In this document: positions 24,887 through 33,002 of the stretch, in pieces
Layout: every line of letters starts with the position of its first letter
Position numbering within the stretch: position 1 is the stretch's first letter
From: Leucobacter massiliensis
GTDB taxonomy: Bacteria > Actinomycetota > Actinomycetes > Actinomycetales > Microbacteriaceae
Direction of reading: 5' to 3'
DNA length: 64,000 nt
NCBI RefSeq assembly: GCF_002982315.1
Contig: NZ_MWZD01000017.1
Location: 434,001-498,000 of the forward strand
The notes under the pieces: model-generated
Seen by the model: the letters and a program-made list of their open reading frames with translations, nothing else
Told to the model about the DNA's origin: nothing
Database searches by the model: none
Made by a program: the position numbers and the translations under genes

Positions 24887-26231
24887 GCCTCCCGCCCCCG
24901 CCACCGCGTCGATCTCGTGCGTCGTCAGCAGGTAGGCCGCGCCGAAGGGGAACGCCGTGTTGATCCAGCTGACCGGGCGAGAGGACAGCACGAACTGCCG
25001 GCGACCAGCTGAGGATGAGGAGGAGGGTCGCGAGGAAGCCGGAGGCGTAGTTGAGCCAGATGAAGCGGCGCCAGGCGCGGTTCGTGGCCTCGGAGGTCTC
25101 GTCGGTCACGTTCCAGAAGGGTGCGCAATTGACGATGTAGGGCACGGCGAGGATCGCGGCCAGGGGGCCGGGCCAGGGCGTCGCGAGCATCGCGACCCCG
25201 GCGAGGGCCCAGAGGGCGAGCGCCAGGCGCGTCGTGGCGCGGGCGCCGATGACGGTCGCGATCGAAGCGATCCCGGCGGCGCGATCGGGGATGATGTCCT
25301 GCACGGCGCCGAAGGCGTGCGCCGCCATCCCCCACAGGAAGAACGCGCCGAGCACGAGCGTCAGCGGCAGGCTCGGCTCCGCACCCGCGAGCGCCAGTCC
25401 CACCACCGCTGGACTCACGAAGTGCGTGCTGGAGGTGACCGAGTCGAGGAAGGGGCGCTCCTTGAAGCGCAGCCCCGGCACCGAGTAGGCGGCGAGCGCG
25501 AAGACGCTGACGCTCAGCGCGAGCCAGGCGGGCGGCCCCCCGGCCGCGGCCAGGAAGACCAGGAACGGGACGTTCGTCACGAGCGCCGTCCACAGCATCG
25601 GCCGGTGCAGGCGGGGCGTGAGCAGCGCGCCCTCGATCCCGCCCTTCCGCGCGTTCTCCAGATCCGAGGCGTAGTCGAAGACGTCGTTGATCCCGTACAT
25701 GGCCAGGTTGTAGGGGATCAGGAAGTAGAGCACGCCCACCACGAACACCGCGTCGATCTCGTGCGTCGTCAGCAGGTAGGCCGCGCCGAAGGGGAACGCC
25801 GTGTTGATCCAGCTGACCGGGCGAGAGGACAGCACGAACTGCCGGAACACGCGACGGCGCTCAGCGCCCGCGCCGAGGCCGCCCGCACCGCCCGGAACGT
25901 CGGTCCCGTGGCCGTCCTCCCGCGCCAGCGCGAGCCACAGCGCGGGCAGCAGCAGCGCCCCCGCGATCGGATAGGAGAAGTCCTCGAGCGGGGCGAGCCC
26001 CACGCTCCAGCCCAGCAGGTTCTCGGGGGCGTAGTGGAAGAGCCCGGCGCCGATCATCACATTGTCGAAGACCGCCGTCAGCAGGATCAGCGCGAGCGCC
26101 GCCACCAGGATCCCCGCCGCCGCCCCGCGCAGGGCGCCGGGTCCGCGCCGCGCCCGGGTCCAGGCGAGCAGCGCCGCCGCGCCCGCGGCAGCGATCCCGA
26201 TCCCGAGCGTCGCCAGCGCCGGATAGCTCAT
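24873..26231 (-). CDS. Fused C50-carotenoid cyclase subunit and lycopene elongase (CrtYf-CrtEb)
   Basis: 452 residues. Residues 1-115 are a three-helix lycopene cyclase (CrtYf-type) domain (DNVMIGAGLFHYAPENLLGW); residues about 150-420 are a UbiA prenyltransferase with the Asp motif YGINDVFDYASDLEN and second motif AVQDIIPDRAAG, as in CrtEb, which adds C5 units to lycopene. Elsewhere these are usually separate genes. After LLLILSW the frame runs into a copy of the gene's own mid-part in another frame (repeat copy A), so the last 40 or so residues are not native. ATG 26231 overlaps the crtYe stop. Confidence 0.82.
   Translation of the reverse strand: MSYPALATLGIGIAAAGAAALLAWTRARRGPGALRGAAAGILVAALALILLTAVFDNVMIGAGLFHYAPENLLGWSVGLAPLEDFSYPIAGALLLPALWLALAREDGHGTDVPGGAGGLGAGAERRRVFRQFVLSSRPVSWINTAFPFGAAYLLTTHEIDAVFVVGVLYFLIPYNLAMYGINDVFDYASDLENARKGGIEGALLTPRLHRPMLWTALVTNVPFLVFLAAAGGPPAWLALSVSVFALAAYSVPGLRFKERPFLDSVTSSTHFVSPAVVGLALAGAEPSLPLTLVLGAFFLWGMAAHAFGAVQDIIPDRAAGIASIATVIGARATTRLALALWALAGVAMLATPWPGPLAAILAVPYIVNCAPFWNVTDETSEATNRAWRRFIWLNYASGFLATLLLILSWSPAVRAVLSPGQLDQHGVPLRRGLPADDARDRRGGGGGRLRRS
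24902..25001. repeat. 100-bp direct repeat, copy A
   Basis: Identical to 25746-25845 over 100 bp with no mismatch. It sits between the conserved crtEb 3' end and the rskA stop codon. Confidence 0.95.
25746..25845. repeat. 100-bp direct repeat, copy B
   Basis: The source copy, coding in frame for the start of the UbiA domain (FVLSSRPVSWINTAFPFGAA). The distance to copy A is 844 bp. Confidence 0.95.
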
Positions 26232-26599
26232 CGCCCGCCCTCCCCGTCTCGGACGCGGCCGTCCCCGCGCCGCCCGGCGCCGCGCGCGAACCGCGTCACG
26301 ATGCGCCGCGACCCGCTGAAGAGCACCATCGTGCACAGCACCAGGAACAGCAGGAACACGGGCTCCTCGACGGGGACCTCGGGCGCGAGCAGGATCCCGG
26401 TGGCGATCGCCCCCTCGCCGCGCAGGAAGATGCCGGAGGCGACCCCCGCCGCATCCCACAGCACGAAGAGCACCACGCCCACCGCCGTCACGATCGTCGC
26501 GGCGACGGGGTCGCTCCAGAAGAAGAGGCGGAAGCGCCGGTCGAGGAGCAGCATGCAGCCGATCCCGAGCAGGAGGCAGACGAGGTAGAGGGCGGGCAT
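26228..26599 (-). CDS. crtYe: C50-carotenoid cyclase subunit CrtYe
   Basis: A 123-residue three-helix membrane protein, the small heterodimeric cyclase subunit (MPALYLVCLLLGIGCMLLLD, then WDAAGVASGIFLRGEGAIAT and PEVPVEEPVFLLFL), with the conserved PxE(E/Q)P-type motif of bacterial lycopene cyclase domains. It works with CrtYf to close epsilon or gamma rings on elongated lycopene. ATG 26599 overlaps the crtI stop (TGATG), and its stop overlaps the next ATG. Confidence 0.88.
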   Translation of the reverse strand: MPALYLVCLLLGIGCMLLLDRRFRLFFWSDPVAATIVTAVGVVLFVLWDAAGVASGIFLRGEGAIATGILLAPEVPVEEPVFLLFLVLCTMVLFSGSRRIVTRFARGAGRRGDGRVRDGEGGR

Positions 26600-28314
26600 C
26601 AGGGGTGCGCCGCCCCTCGCGCCGACGCGGGCGATGCCGCGGCCGGGGGAGCGGGCGAGGCGGCGGCCGGGGGAGCGGACGAGGCGGTGCTCGGCGCGGA
26701 GGCGGTCCTGGACGCGGACGGCACGGGGAGCGGGCCGGCGCTGTGATCCCCGCGGATCCGCTTGAGCACCAGCTCCGCGCTGATGAGGCACATCGGCACC
26801 CCCACCCCGGGCGCGGTCGTCGCTCCCGCGTAGTAGAGGCCCGCGACCCGCTTGGAGGCGTTCTGCGCGCGGAAGAGCGCGCTCTGCGAGAGGATGTGCG
26901 CGGGCCCGAGCATGCCGCCCCGCCACGAGTGGTAGTCGCTCTCGAAATCGGCGGGGCCGAGGCTGCGCCGCAGCACGATCCGCTCCCGCAGCTCCGGGAT
27001 CCCGGCCCACGCCGCCACCTGGTCGATTGCGGCGTCGACCGCGCGCTCCACCTCGGGGCTGCCGGTGCCGTCCGGTCCGCCGTGCCCGATGGAGGTGTCC
27101 GCCGGCACGGGGATCAGCACGAACAGGTTCTCGTGCCCCTCCGGCGCGACCCCCGGATCCGTGGCGCTCGGCCGGCACACGTAGATGGAGGCCGGATCGG
27201 GCACGGCCGGACGGTCCCCGAAGATCGCGTCGAAGTTCGCGCCCCAGTCGCGGGTGAAGAAGAGCGAGTGGTGCTCCAGCTCCGGCAGCTCGCCGCGCAC
27301 CCCGAGCAGCGCGATGACCGCGCCCGGCCCGCTGGTGCGTCGCTCCCACCAGGACTCCGGGTAGCTGCGCGCCTCGGCGGGCAGCAGCCGGGTCTCCGTG
27401 TGGTGCAGATCCGCGCCCGAGACGACGATGTTCGCGTGCTCCACGTGCTCGCCGCCCTGCCGGTCACGCCACCGCACCCCGCTCGCGACGAGCCCGTTCG
27501 TCCCGGCGCCGGCGCGCTCCCGGCGCGTCAGCACCTCGACCGCTTCCGCCCCGGTGACGATCTCCGCCCCCGCCTCGCGGGCCAGCGCCGCGAGGCGCTC
27601 GACCAGGACGCCGAAGCCGCCCATGGGATACTGCACTCCCTCGTCGAGGTCGAGCGCGCTCATCAGGTGGTACATGGCCGGTGCGCTCGCCGGATCGGTG
27701 CCGAGGAACACCGCCGGGTAGCCGAGCACCTGCCGCAGCAGCGGATTCGCGAAGCGCTTCGCCGCGAAGCGTTCGAGCGAGGTGCCCAGCAGCGAGACGA
27801 GCTGCGGCACCGCGGCGAGCACCTCGGGCGCGAGCAGCGAGCGCAGCCGGGTGAAGGGGTTGTAGAGGAAGTAGCGCTCCGCCATCTCCGATGCGCGGCG
27901 CGCCGAGGCGAGGTAGCGGCGCAGCTCGGGCCCGCTGCCGGGCTCCAGCTGCTCGAAGGCCTCCACGACCCGCTCGACGCCGAAGGGCACGGTGAGCTTC
28001 GAGCCGGCCCCGACCTCATCCCGGTCTCGGCCATCCGGCTCCCCGAAGACCCGGTAGCCGGGGTCGAGGGTGCGCAGCTCCAGCTGCTCCTCGGTGCTGG
28101 TGCCGAGCATGGCGAAGAAGTGGTCGAAGACGCCGGGCATGAGGTACCAGGAGGGCCCCGTGTCGAAGCGGAAGCCGCCCTCGTCCACGGTCCCGGCGCG
28201 GCCGCCCACGCGCTCGCCGCGCTCCAGCACTCGCACCTCGTGCCCGTCGCGGGCGAGCAGCGCCGCCGTCGCGAGCCCCGCGATCCCGGCCCCGATGATC
28301 ACCGTGCGCGTCAT
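26599..28314 (-). CDS. crtI: Phytoene desaturase
   Basis: A 571-residue FAD enzyme that desaturates phytoene to lycopene. The N-terminal dinucleotide fold TVIIGAGIAGLATAALLARD, the FAD block RVGGRAGTVDEGGFRFDTGP, and the C-terminal YYAGATTAPGVGVPMCLISA are all intact. An additional Ser/Ala/Pro repeat tail (about residues 530-571) is not part of the family. ATG 28314 overlaps the crtB C-half stop. Confidence 0.95.
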   Translation of the reverse strand: MTRTVIIGAGIAGLATAALLARDGHEVRVLERGERVGGRAGTVDEGGFRFDTGPSWYLMPGVFDHFFAMLGTSTEEQLELRTLDPGYRVFGEPDGRDRDEVGAGSKLTVPFGVERVVEAFEQLEPGSGPELRRYLASARRASEMAERYFLYNPFTRLRSLLAPEVLAAVPQLVSLLGTSLERFAAKRFANPLLRQVLGYPAVFLGTDPASAPAMYHLMSALDLDEGVQYPMGGFGVLVERLAALAREAGAEIVTGAEAVEVLTRRERAGAGTNGLVASGVRWRDRQGGEHVEHANIVVSGADLHHTETRLLPAEARSYPESWWERRTSGPGAVIALLGVRGELPELEHHSLFFTRDWGANFDAIFGDRPAVPDPASIYVCRPSATDPGVAPEGHENLFVLIPVPADTSIGHGGPDGTGSPEVERAVDAAIDQVAAWAGIPELRERIVLRRSLGPADFESDYHSWRGGMLGPAHILSQSALFRAQNASKRVAGLYYAGATTAPGVGVPMCLISAELVLKRIRGDHSAGPLPVPSASRTASAPSTASSAPPAAASPAPPAAASPASARGAAHP

Positions 28315-28991
28315 GTCCTCCCGCCCTTCTGCGCGCCGAGCACCGATCGCGCGATCAACCACGTCTTCTGCGGACCCGGGACCCGGATCCGGCGCTCGTG
28401 CAGCGTCGCCGCCGGCACCGCAGCGATGCGGTCCGTCAGCGTGGAGAAGAATCGCAGCGCGCAGCCGACCGCGACGCGGGCGTCGCGCGGCAGCAGCGGC
28501 AGCGCGTCTGCCGCGTCGGCGAGCTGCTCGCGGATCGTGGCGACCCAGCGGGCCTGCAGCGCCTCGTCCACGGTGGCGCGCTGCCCGAGGTAGCTGCGGC
28601 CGAGGCGCTCGGTGTCGTCGGCGAGGTCGCGCAGGAAGTTCACGTTCTGGAAGGCGGCCCCGAGGCGCCGTGCGCCGTGTTCGAGCCGTTCGAGCTCGCC
28701 CTGGGTGTAGCCGCCGTCTGCCGTGAAGACCCGCAGGCACATGAGGCCCACGACCTCCGCGGAGCCGTACACGTACGCCGCGTGGGCCTCGTCGCCGAAG
28801 ACGAGGAGGCCGTCGGCGTCGCGCTCGACTGCCGGCGCCTCGGCTGCCCCCGGGGATCCGGCCGCCGTGGCCGCCGCGGATCCGGCTCCCGCGGATCCGG
28901 CCCCCGCGGCCCGGCCGGCCCACCGCAGCACTCCGCGCGCCCCCGCCTGCGCGGCGACCGCGCGCGGCGCGGGCATCGACCCGAGGCTCAC
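28311..28991 (-). CDS. crtB: C-terminal half of a split phytoene synthase
   Basis: 226 residues. From about residue 65 it is normal CrtB: GDEAHAAYVYGSAEVVGLMC, the second Asp motif in FQNVNFLRDLADDTERLGRS and CALRFFSTLTDRI. The first 60 residues are an Ala/Gly/Pro-rich stretch from the inverted copy and linker, not native. GTG 28991 overlaps the stop of the N-half (GTGA), so it could be translated by reinitiation. Whether the two halves assemble into active enzyme cannot be told. Confidence 0.8.
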   Translation of the reverse strand: MSLGSMPAPRAVAAQAGARGVLRWAGRAAGAGSAGAGSAAATAAGSPGAAEAPAVERDADGLLVFGDEAHAAYVYGSAEVVGLMCLRVFTADGGYTQGELERLEHGARRLGAAFQNVNFLRDLADDTERLGRSYLGQRATVDEALQARWVATIREQLADAADALPLLPRDARVAVGCALRFFSTLTDRIAAVPAATLHERRIRVPGPQKTWLIARSVLGAQKGGRT

Positions 28992-29112
28992 CGGACCGTT
29001 CTGCGCGTCGATGCGAGCCGATCTGCGGACCGCAGATCGGCTCGCATGGAGGCGAAGAACGGTCCGGTGAGCGTCGTGTCGATGCCGGAGCCGCGCGCGG
29101 TCGTCGCGAAGG
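28946..29112. repeat. Inverted repeat, two 82-bp arms, in the middle of crtB
   Basis: Arms 28946-29027 and 29031-29112, 3-bp centre, about 9 mismatches by eye; the inner 18 bp are perfect. Both arms code for the same CrtB segment: LTGPFFASMRADL on the minus strand and LTGPFCASMRADL on the plus strand. Confidence 0.9.
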
Positions 29113-29419
29113 CGTGGACGATCGGATTGCTGCTGTAGCCGGTCCGCATGGCGAGCTCGGTCTCGTCCTCGAGGCGGTCGAGGGCTTCGTGCTGCGCCTC
29201 CCGGCCGATGCCGGCCTCCGTGCAGACGCCGTCGACCAGTTCGTCGGCGATGCGCACGAGCGCGTAGATGTTGCGGATGTGCCGTCGGCGGTTCGGCGCG
29301 AGCAGCCGGGTGGCCGCACCGAAGGACGTCGAGTACGCGCCGATGACGCGGGCGGCCGAGCGTTCGGAGGCCGCGGTGTAGCGGCCCAGCGGGGTGAGCT
29401 CGTCGAGGGCGCGTCTCAT
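28988..29419 (-). CDS. crtB: N-terminal half of a split phytoene synthase
   Basis: 143 residues of CrtB, which condenses two GGPP to phytoene. It carries the substrate block GAYSTSFGAATRLLAPNRRR and the first Asp motif YALVRIADELVD, and ends after the conserved GPFFASMRADL, where the frame enters the other arm of the inverted repeat and stops at 28988. ATG 29419 overlaps the crtE stop (ATGA). Confidence 0.82.
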   Translation of the reverse strand: MRRALDELTPLGRYTAASERSAARVIGAYSTSFGAATRLLAPNRRRHIRNIYALVRIADELVDGVCTEAGIGREAQHEALDRLEDETELAMRTGYSSNPIVHAFATTARGSGIDTTLTGPFFASMRADLRSADRLASTRRTVR

Positions 29420-30717
29420 GCCCGCCTCCCTTCGAGGGAGCCGGCGAGCTCGATGAGGTAGCGGGCGAGGGCGTCGGGGATGGCGGCCCGCTGCGTGGCG
29501 AGCAGGTCGATGGCGGCCTGGGTCTGCTCCTGGACGAGCGAGCGCATGAATCCCTCGGCCCCGCACTCCGCGAGGCTGTCTCGCATGGCGCGCGCCTCGG
29601 CGATGCTCAGCGAGGGGTTGCCGTAGCCGGCCTCGAGTGCGGGCCAGATGCTCGTCATCCGCGCGTAGGCGATGATCGCCGTCTCCTTGCCCTCCCGCAG
29701 ATCGGAGAAGGCGTCCTTGCCGTGCTCCGCCTCGCAGCCGAAGGTGGAGAGCAGGTCGTCCTGCAACTGGAAGGCGATGCCGAGGTGGCGGCCCGCCTCG
29801 CCGACCGCGTTCTCCGCGGCGGGGGCTGCGCCGGCGAGCAGCGCCGCGGCGCGCAGCGGCAGCTCGAAGGTGTAGCTCGCGGTCTTCAGGCGGCTCATCT
29901 CGAGCACGGTGGAGAGCTCGGGGGCGATGAAGCCGTCGCTCAGGCCGACGTCTGCCTGCTCGCCGGCGACCGACTCGGTGATGGTGCGGTCCACGAGGTC
30001 GAGGAGCCGCAGGCGGGTGTCGTGGGGGAGGTCTTCGCGGGCGAACACCTGGTAGGCGGCGGAGAGCAGCAGGTCGCCGAGCAGGATTCCGTTCGTGCGC
30101 GCCCAGTGCAGCCGGCGCTCGTCCGCGCTGCGGCACGGTCCTTCGCCGCCGGGTGCTGCGGGATCGCCGTCGTGCAGGATCGCGCCGATCACATTGGGGC
30201 GGCCGCGCCGCAGCAGGTCCCCGTCGATCACGTCGTCGTGCAACAGGAAGGAGTAGTGGAGGAGTTCCACGCCGGCCGCGACGCGGAGCGCTGCCTCGCG
30301 GGATCGCCGGGGCGCTGGGCGTTTCAGTGTCTCAGCGTCTGTCGTGCGGTTGCCGGGGCTCGCCTGCTCGCCGGCGTCTCCCGGATCCGCGGGCTCTGGG
30401 GCGTGGCCGGTGAGCGCGTCGAAGGCACCGAGGAGCAGCCGCGGGCGGAGCAGCTTGCCGCCGGCGACGCACTCGGAGGCGTGGATCCAGAGGCGCGCGA
30501 AGGGCGCCCCGTAGCTCTCGGCCTGGGCCCGGCGCGCGGCGAAGGCGGCCGCGATCTCGCGTTCGATGCGGTCGGTGGCGATCGGATCCTCGGCAGGCGT
30601 GGCGGGCCGCTGCTCGTCCGCTGCGGTCGCGGCCCCGGAGCTGTCCGCTTCGGCACCGGCACCGGCACCGGCGCTCGGCGCGCTCGCGGCTGCGGACTGT
30701 GGTGCTGTGATGCGCAT
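29416..30717 (-). CDS. crtE: Geranylgeranyl diphosphate synthase
   Basis: A 433-residue trans-polyprenyl synthase making the C20 precursor of carotenoids. The first Asp-rich motif is HDDVIDGDLLRRG; the second is QLQDDLLSTFG, where the usual last Asp is Ser. GGKLLRPRL marks the IPP site. An Ala/Gly/Ser-rich extension of about 45 residues precedes the fold. ATG 30717 is preferred over GTG 30753 because GGGGGG precedes it; the two differ by 12 residues. It is the first gene of the crt operon, divergent from a CrtR-like regulator. Confidence 0.92.
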   Translation of the reverse strand: MRITAPQSAAASAPSAGAGAGAEADSSGAATAADEQRPATPAEDPIATDRIEREIAAAFAARRAQAESYGAPFARLWIHASECVAGGKLLRPRLLLGAFDALTGHAPEPADPGDAGEQASPGNRTTDAETLKRPAPRRSREAALRVAAGVELLHYSFLLHDDVIDGDLLRRGRPNVIGAILHDGDPAAPGGEGPCRSADERRLHWARTNGILLGDLLLSAAYQVFAREDLPHDTRLRLLDLVDRTITESVAGEQADVGLSDGFIAPELSTVLEMSRLKTASYTFELPLRAAALLAGAAPAAENAVGEAGRHLGIAFQLQDDLLSTFGCEAEHGKDAFSDLREGKETAIIAYARMTSIWPALEAGYGNPSLSIAEARAMRDSLAECGAEGFMRSLVQEQTQAAIDLLATQRAAIPDALARYLIELAGSLEGRRA

Positions 30718-30834
30718 GCGGCCCCCCAAGGTCCAGCGGCTGTTCACGGTCACCGCGAGAGCGATAACTATTCGTAGAATGTATCGCGAAGGTTAATATA
30801 TTCTCAAGTTCACAAGCATCGTGAGGATGGGTTC
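30718..30834. promoter_or_regulatory. crtE/crtR divergent promoter region with an inverted repeat
   Basis: Minus strand: TTGAGA (30807-30802), 18 bp, TACATT (30783-30778) facing crtE. An imperfect inverted repeat GAATGTAT (30777-30784) and ATATATTC (30796-30803) overlaps both elements, a plausible CrtR site. The region is much richer in AT than its surroundings. Confidence 0.55.
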
Positions 30835-31458
30835 ATGGAGAGTGGCGCGGCTGCGGCTGCTCGGGATCGGATCGCCGAGCGGCTCTATGTGGCGAACGCC
30901 GCGGGCGGGCCGAGCTCGCTCGTCGATGCCACGGGGGTCGCGCAGGAGGACGTCGAGCAGATCGCGCGCCTCATGCAGGCGCTCGCCCGGCTGCGGGAGG
31001 CCGAGCAACTGCTGTCCGAGGCGTCGAGCGCGTACATGCGGCTCAGCGCGCAGGACATGCGCGCCCTGCACTATCTGATCGTCGCGCAGCAGCAGGGTGA
31101 GATCGTCACCCCCGGCATGATCGCGCAGCACCTGCGCATCTCGGCCGCGTCGACGACGAAGCTGCTCAACCGGCTGGAGCGGGACGGGCACGTGCTGCGC
31201 CGGGTGCACCCCACGGACCGGCGCGCCTTCGCAATCGAGGTGACCCCCGAGACCGCGGCGTCCGCGCGGGCCACGGTCGGCCGCACGCAGGCTCGGCGCT
31301 TCTACGCGGCGGCGCGGCTGAGCCGGGAGGAGCGAGAGGCGGTGACCCGGTTTCTCATCGACATGGCGGACGAGCTTTCGCTGTCGCGCGCCGGCTGGGC
31401 GGGCGGCGCGGAGGAGGCCGATGCCGCCGCCGGCGAGGGATCCGAAGGCGCGAGCTAG
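30835..31458 (+). CDS. MarR-family regulator of carotenoid genes, CrtR-like
   Basis: 207 residues with a MarR winged helix: SAQDMRALHYLIVAQQQGEI, recognition helix MIAQHLRISAASTTKLLNRL and wing VHPTDRRAFAIEVT. Divergent position to crtE is as for CrtR of Corynebacterium, which represses crt genes and is released by geranylgeranyl compounds. GTGAGGA upstream supports ATG 30835. Confidence 0.85.
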   Translation: MESGAAAAARDRIAERLYVANAAGGPSSLVDATGVAQEDVEQIARLMQALARLREAEQLLSEASSAYMRLSAQDMRALHYLIVAQQQGEIVTPGMIAQHLRISAASTTKLLNRLERDGHVLRRVHPTDRRAFAIEVTPETAASARATVGRTQARRFYAAARLSREEREAVTRFLIDMADELSLSRAGWAGGAEEADAAAGEGSEGAS

Positions 31459-31470
31459 GGTGCGCGGCCG

Positions 31471-31572
31471 TCAGCGCTTGTCGCGGCGCTGCTTCCAGAT
31501 GGCGACGCCCACGGTCGCCCCCGCCGCCACGAAGATCACCCAGCAGAGCACCGCCAGAGCCGCGTCATCCAT
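31471..31572 (-). CDS. Small single-helix membrane protein
   Basis: 33 residues: MDDAALAVLCWVIFVAAGAT, ending in KQRRDKR; one membrane helix and a positive C-terminus. A TAGCGT -10 box (31585-31580) lies 7 nt before the ATG, so it would be leaderless. Coding is inferred from the promoter fit and helix; no family is recognised. Confidence 0.5.
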   Translation of the reverse strand: MDDAALAVLCWVIFVAAGATVGVAIWKQRRDKR

Positions 31573-31647
31573 GCCCCCAACGCTAGCACCCGCCCGGTCG
31601 TCGTCCTGAGGACGGCGGCCGCGCGGGGCGCGCGCGGGCGGAGGCGC

Positions 31648-32814
31648 TCAGCCCTGCGGAAGCTCCGATCCGGTTTGCCGTCCTGCGGCGTACTCGTGGA
31701 GGGTACCGTCGCGGAAGGCCGCGCGCACGCGCTCGATCTCGTCCCAGTCGGGTAGCACGATCGACTGCCCGTCGGCGGAGGTGCCGGTTCCCAGGGTGGG
31801 GCTCGTGAACATGGCGAGGTCGTCGCTGCGCAGATTCCGCATCTCGACGCCGAGGCCGATGGCGGTCTGCAGATCGAGGCCTTCGTCGAGGATGAGGTAG
31901 GGCTTGACCGCCTGGAAGGTCGCGTTGAGCCGGCCCGGGTTTCCGAGGGTGTCCGAGCTGAGCAGCCTGCGCATGAGCCCCTTCAGATAGGCCTGCTGAT
32001 TGCGCACCCGCTGGTAGTCGCCGTCGGAGAAGGCGTAGCGTTCGCGGACGAAGGAGAGCGCCCGCGCACCGTCGAGGATGATGTCGCCCTGCTCGAAGGT
32101 GTAGCCGCCTCCGCCGTTCTGGGCCGTGTAGGCGATCTCGTTGTGGACGGTGACGCCGCCGACCGCGTCGGTGAGGCCCTTGAAGGACTTGAAGTCGATG
32201 AGGGCGACGTGGTCGATGCGCGCACCAATGAAGTTCTCGATCGTGTTCACGGCGAGCGGGAGGCCGCCGTAGGCGATGGCCGCGTTGATCTTCGCCTGGC
32301 CGAAGCCCTGGATCTCGACCCAGTTGTCGCGCATGATCGACATGACGGTGAGGTGCTCGCGGTCGGCGGAGACCTGGGCGACGAGGATCGCGTCGCTGCG
32401 GAAGCCTCGCAGCTCCTCGGCCGTGGCGTCGGGGTCGGTGGTCTCGCGCGAGTCGGATCCGAGCAGCAGGATGTTGATGGGCGCCCGCGTGCCGGGCGCC
32501 GTGGTGACGGGGTCGGGGCGGCTGAGCGAGGGATCCTGGGCGATGCTCACCCGCTCCACCTCGTTGTAGCTGTTCGCGAGCAACGCCCACACGACGCCGG
32601 CCGCGATCCCGAGCAGCACGACGATCGAGCCGAGCACGATGAGCGTGTTGCGCAGACGGCGCCGCTTCTTGCGCCCTCGCCGGCCGCCCCCGTCCCCGGT
32701 CCGCGTCGCCGCTGGTGACGCCCCCGCTGTTGCCGCGCCCGCGCGTCCGCGCCGCGGCCCCTCGGCGGGCTGGGTCTCGAAGAGGCGCTCAATGGGGTCG
32801 GGCTGCTGCGTCAC
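31648..32814 (-). CDS. LytR-CpsA-Psr (LCP) family phosphotransferase
   Basis: 388 residues: a long basic cytoplasmic region (RRGRKKRRR), membrane helix about 58-80, then the LCP domain with NILLLGSDSR, FRSDAILVAQV, NAAIAYGG and ALSFVRERYAFSDGDYQRVR, which bear the Arg/Asp residues binding polyprenyl phosphate. LCP enzymes attach polymers from lipid carriers to peptidoglycan or arabinogalactan. It may serve the polysaccharide locus 4 kb away. The start is GTG 32814. Confidence 0.92.
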   Translation of the reverse strand: MTQQPDPIERLFETQPAEGPRRGRAGAATAGASPAATRTGDGGGRRGRKKRRRLRNTLIVLGSIVVLLGIAAGVVWALLANSYNEVERVSIAQDPSLSRPDPVTTAPGTRAPINILLLGSDSRETTDPDATAEELRGFRSDAILVAQVSADREHLTVMSIMRDNWVEIQGFGQAKINAAIAYGGLPLAVNTIENFIGARIDHVALIDFKSFKGLTDAVGGVTVHNEIAYTAQNGGGGYTFEQGDIILDGARALSFVRERYAFSDGDYQRVRNQQAYLKGLMRRLLSSDTLGNPGRLNATFQAVKPYLILDEGLDLQTAIGLGVEMRNLRSDDLAMFTSPTLGTGTSADGQSIVLPDWDEIERVRAAFRDGTLHEYAAGRQTGSELPQG

Positions 32815-32849
32815 GGCGTGCTCCGTCGCGGTTCGGTGTGGGAGGAGAG

Positions 32850-32868
32850 GCTATGCATAGAGCATAGC
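32850..32868. promoter_or_regulatory. 7-bp inverted repeat at the LCP gene promoter
   Basis: GCTATGC (32850-32856) and GCATAGC (32862-32868) with 5 bp between. On the minus strand it contains TATGCT and TATGCA, possible -10 boxes. The rest of 32815-33002 shows only the vanZ promoter. Confidence 0.35.
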
Positions 32869-33002
32869 TTGGCGTTTCTGGGCTGATGCAGCGTGAATGC
32901 AGTCCCTGGTGGCGCCCCGGCTCGCATCGAGGCGGACGGTGTTTTGCTCGTTCGCGTCTCGGCGGAGGCGGCCCCTGGCCGGGGCGCCGGTAGTCTGGTC
33001 CG

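Noticed and set aside
26599-29319. 906-codon frame read as one long desaturase
   Set aside because: Only the part from ATG 28314 is CrtI; the upstream part is out of frame with crtB, which has its own conserved motifs.
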